Shown one piece after another: positions 36,001 through 48,000 of a DNA stretch of 64,000 nucleotides. A program made the translations under genes and the position numbers. Every line of letters starts with the position of its first letter. The stretch's first letter is position 1. Location of the stretch: the NCBI GenBank assembly GCA_949316235.1, contig OX438742.1:10172815-10236814 (forward strand), read 5' to 3'. The notes under the pieces were generated by a model, which saw only the letters and a list, made by a program, of their open reading frames with translations, was not told where the DNA came from and searched no databases. The stretch comes from Oegoconia quadripuncta (taxonomy: Eukaryota; Arthropoda; Insecta; Lepidoptera; Autostichidae).

Positions 36001-39000
36001 GGACATCCCATGGTGAGAACATTCCAGTATACCTTTGTGAGAAATAACTCACCAACAATAAAATCAATAAATAAAAAAAATAATTAATTTTTATGTACAT
36101 AAACAACAATTTTACATATGAAAGATCCAACTAAAATAATAAAACATCAAATATTATTGCCGCAGTAAACAAAAATATGTTCAATTATTAAACATTTTTA
36201 CAAAAATTCAGCTATCCAATACTTCATCGTTATCGTCTCAGCCCGTAAACATCCTACTGCAGGCCGTCCGTCGTATAATGAGGGAGTATCCATACTTATA
36301 CCTAAATATGATCACAATTTCTCTGTTTTTATAATAAATAGTCTATTCTAATTACTCGCAATTACGTAAACAAACTCTAAATAACCAAATGAACGTGTCG
36401 ATGGCAATTGCAACAGGCGGGAGCAATCTAGCTCCGCGCCCGGTACATTTACCGCCGTGGATAGCACGACTTTTGGCTGGTTCCTTCTTAGAATTTGTTT
36501 CTCTTTCGTCTTACGTGCCAGGCAGTGTTACGACGCCGTCTCCCAATTTGGGATTTTCCCACGCTGGCTATGTACCAATGAGTTTTTCTATTAACTTATA
36601 TTCCCGACTGCTCTTAAACGGTGAAGAAAAACATCGTGAAGAAACCTGCATGCCTGAGAAATAAAAATTCTAAGGCATGTGAAGTCCCCAACCCGTATTG
36701 AGCCAGCGTGGTGGACTATGGCCCATACTTCCTCATTATACAAGGGAAGGCCTATATCCCTGCCATGGGATGTTTACGGGCTGAGATGATGATGAAGTTC
36801 CGCAAAGCGCACGGGAAATCGTTCGAGCGAAAATAAATTTTATTAGTTGTGTAGTAAATTTCAAGGTCAGTTAACTTGATTTTACGCCGTAGTACGTGAT
36901 GGCGGTATTTGACCTATTATATTTAGATATGCAAGTGCAAGAGGCAGTTGCCACTGATCCAGAGCAAACTCTCTAATAAGTTCCTCATCAGCGTGATGCT
37001 AAATAGCAGAAGACGTTCCAGGATGTTTCCGAAAATAGGCAGGGCCGTGATTGGGCGATAGGGGTTGGTGAGCGGCTTGTCATTTCCCTTAGGAAGAATA
37101 ACGACACGCTCGCTTTTCCAAATGTTAGGGAATATCCCCTCGTCAAAACACCGCGCCTATATTAGCCATGTTTGCGCTCCAGTCACCGCCCAAGGATGCT
37201 TGGTACTCCAGTCCCAAAGACGTTTGTTTGTTCCTTTGTAAACGATTTATTGTACTACATAAAATTTTGAAATTTTGTCAAATTGGGTCTTCTTTTGACG
37301 AGCCCTAAAATCCCTGTATGCGCGGCCCCATGGGTCGTCGTTCCCCAACTATAACTTTAAAGAAGCGCAGCTGCGCATACTTCATCTGTTTGGGCGAATT
37401 GAATGGAATTCTCTTCCCTATCCTATTCGCTCCACCATTCATACCTGTTAACCCTGGCACGCAGAGATCCTCGGAATAAGTTCCAGTCCACTCGTCGATC
37501 CTGAGAGGGTACTGCTGCTGTCATCCTCCAGCACCCGTCAATCAATCACTGCAATCGCACCTCTGCCAACGGTAAAATCAACTTTGGACGCGCCATTGAC
37601 AGTCTTGAAATGTTATTTTTCAAAGTACGTGAAAGAACACATTTGGTTTATGATAATCTAAAGGTCTATTCAGACATAAGCGATATCGATGGTACGCTCT
37701 GTATGGATTCGATATCAGTACGCGATATGAGCCCATACCTACCCCTACCCTTATATTCCACTAAGTCAAACATAATAGTCCACAAAATACATAATTTAAC
37801 TGACTAATAAATATATATATATATATATACGGCGGCGACTACTGCGAAGTTCTTCTCCAAGTTTCTGCCCCCTGAGATGTTTCTTTAACGCCGGAAATAG
37901 GTAGAAATCACTAGGAGCAAAGTCCGGTGAATATGGAGGACGTTCCATCAATTCGAAGCTAGCTTCTTGAATGGCAGCCATTACAACTCTGGACTTGTGC
38001 GTGGGGGCGTTATCTTGGTGAAACAAAACAACTTTAGTGAGTTTGCCACGCCGTTTCTTACGTATTCCTTACACAACTTCGTTATTTGCCCTGCGTACAT
38101 ATTTCCCGTAATAGTGGCTCCATGATTTAGGTATTCGATCAACTACCCCTTGGCTGTCTCAGAAAAGAGAGCCGATGATGATGATGAAAGGAGAGTCGGT
38201 GATAGTAGGTAATCAGAGTCACTCACGGTCGTTAATGTGTTAAGTGGAGCTCCGACACCTTTGAAGGCTGGTAGCAAAGAGCTTATTCATTTTGATGTGC
38301 AGACGTAATATATACTGTGAACGTCGTCACCGCGTCATTTCCGGTGATACCAGCGCCACCAGGTTCACTTCTTGTAGCAAACCGCGCACCATGGTATTCA
38401 TGCGACTTTTAAATTCCGTTGCTAATTTATCGCTATCCGTGACATATCTAATGTCTGGGCTATGCCTGGCCAGTATTTAGTTTTTTCTTTCCAAGGAGAA
38501 TATATCGCGTTATCATTATTTATTGAACACCCCTCGTATTATCTCACGCGACATAAACGTTTATCGCGCCTGTCATGCCACTAGTGCTGGTCTAGCTCTA
38601 ACCATAGCAGCATAATCCATAGTGTTCAGATTTAACATTATATAAACAAACATACAAAGTCAATATACAAATCAATCAAGTGGACGTCTTTCGCCTGATA
38701 TGATGATGGTACAAAATCAATCTCCATGCCCTTTGTATGACATCTGAATACGTCTGTCTGGACCGGAACATTATATTAAGTGATCTTCTTGATTTTGTAT
38801 GCATCATTGCCAGTGCGAATGAAATTGTACGCTTTATTGACCATTTGAACCACTTAACATTGATGTTTTGTTATATTATTTTCTTTATTCGGGACTGTCA
38901 GCGAAGGTACTTAAGTGTTTCATAAACAGAATATTAATACGTATTTGGGTAGTTTACTCCATGACGAATCACGAAAAGTAGCTAGGAAATATGACCGAAG

Positions 39001-42000
39001 GGAAGATGTTAAAGCGTGGTGTTTTTGCTGTTATGAGAGCACGCGTGGCCTCTTTTTAGGAGAGGCCAGAAGTGAAGGACTGGACCGTCGAATTTTTAAA
39101 TATTGGCGTACTGTACATCGGAGCGAGAATCGGAAAGTGATAAAGATGTGAAGTATAACCACATCGTGTGCCTTGGCCTTTGACACCAACATTGGAAGTG
39201 ACACAATTTGAAATTATTATTTATAATTTTACGCTGTATTATTTTAATTTTTTTACAAAGAATATGTACCTTCTATGGCTTTATTAGCTGTTAATAAATG
39301 ATTTTATTATAATTATAAATAAGGACGCGAATGAGGTTGACGTGTTCCTTGGATGCCCAAATGTGTGGAATACCTCTCGATAACCCTGAACCGTTTACTA
39401 CTATGATGCCGCCCTACCGTCACAACACTCGTAAATATCCACCAGTACAGTGGGACTAGCATGCAAGAGATAAATCTGTCTGCCTGCAATCTCGTTCTAT
39501 CCCATAAGAAACTAACGTAAAAGAGACTATGAGTCATGTACTAGCGTCGCTGGTCTAGAACTCGAAAAATAAATTGATCTGCTATCAATCCAACCCTCTA
39601 TTATGCGAGCCAGGTAACAAGTTTTGTGGCAGAATACCCAGAAAGTAGAAGTTTAGCGTAATTTAACGCTACCGGGTCGTCGAATAATAGTTGTATTCTG
39701 ATATGTCACGATTGTATCACAGACCTTACTCCTGTCTCTTATACACGTGTCTGTATTGCTATGCGATGGATAGCAGGGAGATAATATTGTGGGCGGGTAT
39801 TGTGTGGAAGACGTATATAAGCTTGGCGTTTGAATTGTCATATTATAAATACAGTTGCATTTGAGAGTTGTGGATGTGTTCCAAATTACAATAATAATTG
39901 ATAATACAGGATTGTGAAGAATTTTGTAATGGTTAATCATTTTATTTATGAATTTTATAAATTGTTGAATGTTTTGTGTTATATAATTCTCGCAGTTGTT
40001 GCTCAAATATTTGTTCCAGTCTTTTGTGAAGAATGTAACGTCGAGGGTGTCGGGGCTACTTCCCGCTACAATTACCAAATGGTTTAGCAGTCCGAGTCAG
40101 AGCAGCGCCAACGGCTCGGCCCCCAAAGGCGATGCCTCTGACTCGGAGGACGATCGTCCGGACAGCCCCGTGATTGCTCAGCCACCCACCAAACGCATGC
40201 GTTACAGCTCTCCCAATAAATGTAATCACTTCAATCTTACTGACGTAAGTATTTTATACTGGTCATTACTTTAAAAATTAGTATTGGAGGATTACCTTTA
40301 CCGCACTTTTGAATGTTCTATAGGTTACTGTTAAATTGCTGAGCCTTGAATCCGCCATGGCAAGGCCGCATGTCCATGTTTTATAGGACACAGAGGATTA
40401 TGACTGTGCGTTGGAAGGACATGGAATTATTCCACAGTCGCTTTCCATTTTCCCGACCTTTTTTTATGATTAAAGGCATCGCATTTCACCACAATCTTAC
40501 CTGATGGGAAGTGACGATGTGGCCGAAGATGAAATACGCGATCTCACTAGATGCCTATTCACCCTGCTTTTGAATATGCCAAGGTTAGGTTATATGTAGG
40601 ATTCAGGATAGACTGACGCCGGAAGGGAGTAATTTTTTTTAATAAAAAAATGAAATGCGCGAGACAGGCAATTAGAAGAAGCAGGGTAAAATCCGAGCTC
40701 TGTCTGTTCCATCAGGACAATGCACCCGGTCACAAGGCCCAAGTTGCAATGTAGTGCATCCTTCAAACCGCTTCAAGACCCACCTTCTTCTTTAAATTTG
40801 ACCACTAGCGACTTCTGCCTCTTTTCTCTTCTAGAGCAACAGATCAGAGCCAAAGTATTTGAAGATGACAGCGACTTGATCGACATGTGGGAGGACGGAG
40901 GAATATTTGTAACGGCGTTTTAGTTAAATTAGATAAAATATGTACATGAATTGTCTATAAATCATGAAAACTTACAACATTGTTTAAACCATACAGAAGG
41001 TTTTAGTTAAACAGCATTGCATCTATGAATTCGGCTGTTAAAGTTTAAAATTTATCAATTATATTTTGCAGGCAAACATTACTGATGTCCACTTGATGGA
41101 GCAGTACAGTCCGTACCACTCCATACAGTCTCCACCAAACCGGGTCACATTCAGTCGGGACACTAAGTATATTTCAACGCCGTTAAGACCTATAGAAAGA
41201 CCTATAATAGAGGAGTCCACTATAGAAAGGGTTGACAAAGATAATATAAGCATTTTCCAATCACAAGAATTTATGTCGAGTATAGTCGCATCCGTTGCAG
41301 CGAAAAGAAAGGCTATGTTTGACCATTCCCATATACCAATATCCAAAGACGTCTCAGTAAAACCCTGTGGTAAGTCAAGAAGTTAAAATTTATTTTATGA
41401 AGCTTACTAAACTTATAAAAATTAATTATAAGTAGGTGGCTGCCTTGAAGAAATCTATTATATTGCAAATTGTTTACTATCATATTGTAAATTATCAATC
41501 TTAATGACCCATTATTGCACCAAAGAGCCTGTAACATCATTATTTTCAATTATAATGCACGTGATATTTTAACCGCCTTTGTACCAGGAGAGCAGAAACT
41601 ACTAAGAGGTTGGATGGCACTTCCCCGGTTACCTAGCACCCGACTCCAACATAAATTTTCCACTATTCTCAACCTATTATATTATTTCTTTTTACTTTCT
41701 ATTTAACTGGATTATCGTAAGTTTATAGAAGAATGTGCGTAATTAATTAGACTTTGTAATATTCGTGTTGTCTATTGTGTAAAATAGCACTCGTGTTGGA
41801 GTGACCTTCATTAAAGCATGCAATAAAATATAATAAATTTGTTAATCATATATTATCGTCATTAATCCATAATTTTTCTATGTTCCTTCTAGTTAAAAAA
41901 ACCAGTAATATAACAAGAGATCCAAAACCAACGATTATCAAATCGAGTTCGTTGGGTTCTTCATTCTATCCTGGTAAGACTAACTACGGGGGTGCCTCGG

Positions 42001-45000
42001 TATCATCATACCTTAACCAACCTATAAGGCTGAAGAGAAAACCAAAGGCCTTTGTAAATAAAAAATACCACACTGACAACAATATCAGTCAATCGGCAAA
42101 ACGGATCTTAGATCTCCTTGAAGACTATGCCTCGCCGCTTGATGAAGCGAAAAGGATGCCGGCGTTTGCTCGGCGCCCCGTCGTATATCCACCTATCAAT
42201 AACAAGAGTGGCACCATTTACGGTCAAGTTCCCAAATGTAAGTATTATTTTTTAAATCCTGGTAATATTATTTGTGCGTAAACTGTGATGTCTGTTACTC
42301 AAGCACTCCATAACACCTGAATGGTTTTGAATAAAATTTGGTACTTGATTTACATATACCACACTAGGGAAATTTTGAGATCAAAAAAATTACGTAGGTT
42401 ACAAACATATTGAGTACATTATAAACAAATTATGTAGGTTAAACAATTATTTTAAGACACCTTTTCAAAATACTCTTATCGTTTCTATACATTCATGCTT
42501 CTAAACCAATATTTGATACATTGGCGATTGCCATCTTCCTCTTCAACTACAGCTATAAAAACATTCCGAGCGTCCTTATAATGCTACGCAGTTCCAATTT
42601 GCCTTTTAGAAAGAGAAAGAATACTTTAATTCTTGACCATTTCTTTGCAGTGCGTCAGTGTATGTGGAACTCAACGCGCTTCCTGAATTCTTGGCGCTGC
42701 TGTAAAGTCTCATAAATGACTGGCGAATCAAAAGTGTGCTTTCTCGATTTCTTACAGGATTGCTTCGTTGTCCATCTGTCAAGGCCCTTTTTCTCAAGAA
42801 CGTATGGAGGTATCAAGTTGAAGTTTATTTCTAAGTTAACGCAATCTAAAAATACGGCCATTTGTCCCCATTGTTTTGACAGTCGCAAATAAATTAGAAC
42901 CTATAGGGTACTTCTCGGGTTACCGGAGCCCTCACAAACTTTAAATTTAGCACGAACGAAAGTTTTGTGACCCAACTAAAGGAATAAATACGAAAATCAT
43001 TTAACCTTTACTTGATACCTCCACGCGTTTCTGAGAAAGAGTTTTTAAGCTTCTCAATGGTGATGTTGTTTACGGAACCCTCAGTGTGAGTAGGACTCGA
43101 ACCCCGAGGGTTTACTTGACCATCTTTTTTTGAAGATAATTTTAAAAGGCACAAGGTTTACATTTAATTTTGTAGAAGGCAAACAGTATCATCTTAGCGT
43201 GTTTCTATATCAACATTGAAATACCCTGTATTGCATTCAGCAAGTTCCAGTCGCTGCCAGATGTGGGATCGTATTATCAATCAGCAAGCCATACTATTAT
43301 GTTTATATCTATATATGTTTACAATGTATTCAAAAATTTAAAATGAAAATCCTATAACTTATTTTTATTATTAAAGAAACAATTCGCGACCGTTTAATTG
43401 AACTTTTCTTAGAAGTCAAGATGCTAATATAATTTTGATGCTGTCTCTATTGTATCTTTTTACATTTCACTATAACTGACACTTTTCAAAATCTACAGCT
43501 TATAAATTGCAAGAGCTCTACGTGCCAAGAGTAGCGTCGATAATGCAGATAAAGCATCGTTCTCGACTCGTTGACGCGACAACTGCGGCGAGGCAGATAA
43601 TAGCATCGCACAGCAGTACCTTAGACTGCTCACCATACCCGACACAAGGTTCCCCAAGGTAAAAATATTCTTGATAACAATAATTAATGATTCATGCAGT
43701 CGACTAAGGTGGTACTAAGCTTTTAAATGTAACTAAAGTGTTATGCTTGGCATGCTGAACTGATATTTAAAAGAGTTTTTGACGCGGGGCTCGGACAGTA
43801 TTCCAACATATTCTGGTCTGATATCTTCGAAATGAACAAACTGATTGTAATGAAATCCACTACACTCGCACAGACTTGACCCACCAGTCTCACGCTTCAG
43901 AAGCCGTTACAGCTTTATCCAATACCCCAAACCACTCGACACAGACCTATCTCAGGCCAGGATTGAGCTGTAGGCAATATGGTTCCATAATAACACATGT
44001 ATACCCATTGCGGAAAACCTGCCACCAGGAAAAGATCTCCCCTGGTCCACCTGGAAGTCACTAAATAGACTTCTGTCGGCCGTTGGCAGGTACAAAAAAT
44101 TCAGGAAGATGTGGGCTTTTCTAATGATGACAAGTGCGACTGCGCAATCACTCAATCTATGGCGCACTTGTTGTCGTGCCTTGCCTCTAGTTTCTTGAAT
44201 AGAGAAGAACCATTTTGAGGCAAAGTCATAGTCAAAAATTTTTATTCAATGTAGTATACAAAACATGTTTCTTTTTAAACTAAATCAGGTGTTAGGGTTA
44301 GGGAGAAGAAGCGACACGAAACTCCGTAACAACTCATCTTGAAATTGCATTTCTAAGTATAGAAAATTAGTTGAAATATCTAAGTTTAGTATCATTTTAT
44401 ATTGATGAGCCCTGTAATGTTATGCAAGGAAATCTTTGAATGTTTTAACAGATGGGTTCACAAGCGCGGGAAGGAAAGCACATGTCACCCAATGGCTATA
44501 TTTTGTACTGTTTTTGGATACAATGGAATCGGAAAACAGTATCTTAGTCGTTTCTTTTTTATGGAAATGTATAAACGCTAATGGGAACAGTAACCTCCCC
44601 AAGATAACCGCTAATTTTTACTTATGGGGATACTTATTACTAGGGATGGCTCCCTAGAAATCAGAAATTCTAAGAAGTTTCTTCTGCGGTCCTAACGAAC
44701 GATATTGCACAAAAAAAATCCGGCCACAAGCGATAACATTCCCTTACTATGCAACATCGGCATTCGAAGCCTAAAAATTAACGGTTATCTTGGGGAGGTT
44801 ACTGTTTTTGTAATTGTTTTGGATTATTTATTTTTTGGTTATTTTGAAAAGTATATCTCAAGGCTAAAGATTCGATTAGTATGAAACTAATACAGTATGA
44901 TAGGTAATTTTCAAAGAATTGGACACCTTTCAACTAGTTAAAACCGTTTTTGAATCAAATTAAAACCACTACAAACAAGAACATATTTGGGGAGAAGGGG

Positions 45001-48000
45001 TAGAGACGCTAGCACCCTATGAATCAGGGATTCTGTGACGTATTCTTCTGTGGTTCGATCGAACAATCCTGCACAATAATTAGGTTTAGGTTTTTGTTTA
45101 GAGATCGCCCTTATATCTTTAACTAAAATGCCTTTACTATTTTGCTGTCCCCTCAAGATTTCAGTAGTAGAACACCATATATCGGTAATTTATCTGACTC
45201 CTATCTGTACATAGCGTGCACTGGTTGACGTATGGTGGCAGCAGTGCACATTGCATCCAAGCGCCTTCCTGGCTGATTGAAATAGGATTGCCAACAACGT
45301 CATGACCTACCTCATTTTATCATGACGTCAACACTGGTATAGTGTTTCTTACGATTAACTTATCAAATTAATATACTTTCCAAATCATTAGGAAATATTG
45401 TGAAACTGTAAAATTATCGATACCAGGAAAATTTGTCTCAGAGCTAATTGTAATAAAAGTTACAGATCAGATTAGTATACTGGAATTTGCTAGGGACTTC
45501 TCGCGTTAACCCACTAATACAAAATTTTTGTACTCTGACTTTACTGGGAAACGAACCCAGTACCTTTCGCGTGGTTGCCAAGAAGAGTGTCATCACTCAC
45601 GATAGTGGGGACTGATTAGAGTATCAAGGGAATGGTGAAGCTCGAAACGTTTTAGCAGCCTGCACTTATAACAGATATTGGCTTGAGTAGGATTAGCGAT
45701 TGGGTTAATACCAAATATTCTTGATGTTATTTGTTGTTTAATTAATCATTTTTATATGTTACAGCGATCAAGCGGAAAGTGAATCTAGCAATAAATTGAC
45801 TACTAAAGTGAAATCAAGAGTAACAAGGGCGAAGCGAGGTGATAATATTGATGTAGAAACGTCAATGCCTGACCCAGTCAACTTACCTTCAGTCGTTCTA
45901 CAAATTGATAAAGACAAATTGCCCAATTTTGACTTCGAAGTACCTCCGGTTTCCAAACCCTCACCCAGGGCTTCTTCAAATTCCGTGTACAGCTTAACTG
46001 AAACAACGACGCATGTTACCGAAACAAAAACATCAACTAAACTAATGGAGCCTTCACGTAAGCCCGACATAGTTTCTAGTAGCAATCCTTACAAATTTGC
46101 AAGTCCTGTCAGGATATCCAGTGAATCGCCTCACGATACGTCGACTCCTCCTAAATTCAAGTTTTGTAGTCCTGAACGAAGTATAGAGAAAATGAAAATA
46201 AATGAAAGGAAAGATGTTGATTCTTCTTGTGTTGTAGGTTCACCAAAAGAAAATGACATCAAAGCAAAGCATACAGTAGAAACTAAATATTGGTTATGTC
46301 CCAGCTGCTGGGTATATAACATGCCGAATTTAAAGACCTGTGGCTGCTGCACACGTAAAAAACCTATAAAATGTTCTGACTGCAAGAACAAATCAGAGAT
46401 TGACCTATGTGCGAATTGTGAAAAGATTAATAATATTAGTACAACGAAAGATCCATCGAGATGGCAATGCGACTTTTGTTGGGTACAAAATGAGGAGAGC
46501 GCCCAGAAATGTATCTCTTGTAGTCGCACAAGCACAAAAGGGACGGTCGGCCGGATGAATCCCCTCCCACTAAATATTCTGACAAATGACGCGGAAAGTG
46601 ATTGGAAATGTGACGATTGCTGGATTAAAAACAAGAGTAATGTGAACAAATGCATTGCCTGTGGAGGAGCTAATCCCAATCCTAGATCCAGCATCCCAGA
46701 AGCCTCGCCTAGCACTTTTACCAACATAAAACAAACGGATGATTCCTTCAAAGTACTTATTAAAGCGCAGACAGAAAAATGGGAATGTCCCAACTGTTTA
46801 GTGAGAAACGAGAGTGATAAATATAAATGCATTTGTTGTGAGGCGGATAAACCGGGGTCAGTTAAAAAACCAGAAGTATCTTTCAACTTTGGAACAAATA
46901 CGTCATTCAAATTCGGCATTGATCCTAAAGTACAAGAGTCTCGTTTAGACGACACAGGGGAAATGAACTTTGCAATAGATGAAAACTTTGAAGAATCAGA
47001 AACTAACAATAATATATTACCTAAGACTCCTACGTTTACATTTGGTTTGCCCGCTAAGAAATCAGAAGATCAGATTGACACTTCTAAAAAATTAGAAGAT
47101 AAGACAGAAAGTGCCCCTAAAATTAATTTATTATTTGGTATACCGAAGCCATTGCCTAACTCTGCTCCCCCACCAACCGTGCCGGTTGTGACGCCAATAT
47201 TTGGAGGTGCCAGCAAATTGTTGGAATCTACACCTAAAGTTATCGAAGAAAAAGAGAGACTGCAAGAAGTGCCAACGATTACGTTTACAATTCCTAATAA
47301 GACAGATACATCTAAACTGCTATTCACTTCTCCAGTCTCTTTAAAAGCCAAAAAAGACAAAAAAATATCGCGTGGTCTTCTACTGAAGGCTTCAAGAAAT
47401 TTCGATAAAAGAGAGGCGCCAAGCAATTCGCTTGCTTTGCAACCAATAACTACAATTAACGAATCGAAACAACAGCCTACATTTGCATTCTCTGCAACGG
47501 AAGTAAAGCCTGGAGTTAATTTGTTCGCACCGCTCGCGACTGCAGGAGCCACTACGAGTTCGCCGTTCGCATCATCTTTACAAAATGCTCCAGTGACAAC
47601 GACGGCATCACTGTTTCAGAAAAGCGACCCGACACCTGCAAGGATGCCCATTTTTCCAAAAAGCGATTCTTCGGGCATCTCAGTGCCCGTATTCCAAAAT
47701 AGCGATACAGTCGCCTCTACCGTCCCGCCGTCGCTCGGTGCCCCGGCGCCTTTATTTAGCTTCGGAAATAATACTCAACCTGTCCTACCGCAACCAGACA
47801 AACCAAAATTCAATTTTACTTTCGGAAATAACTCTAAACCTGAAATGCCAGGACTGTTCAAGCCTACATTTGGGGCACCTGCTGATAACGCTAATTCTAA
47901 CAAATTCAACCTAGGCGCTGGGAATGCGCTGGGCGCCGGGAGCACGCTAGTTGGTAACGGACTGTCTTCAAACAATGTCCTTTCTCCTGGCAATGGGCTA

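Noticed and set aside
39732..39746. CTGTCTCTTATACAC, identical to 15 bases of the Tn5 mosaic end used in sequencing adapters
   Set aside because: The match stops after 15 bases and no other adapter sequence follows. The flanks continue smoothly into the intron, so contamination is unlikely, though a read-level check would be simple.
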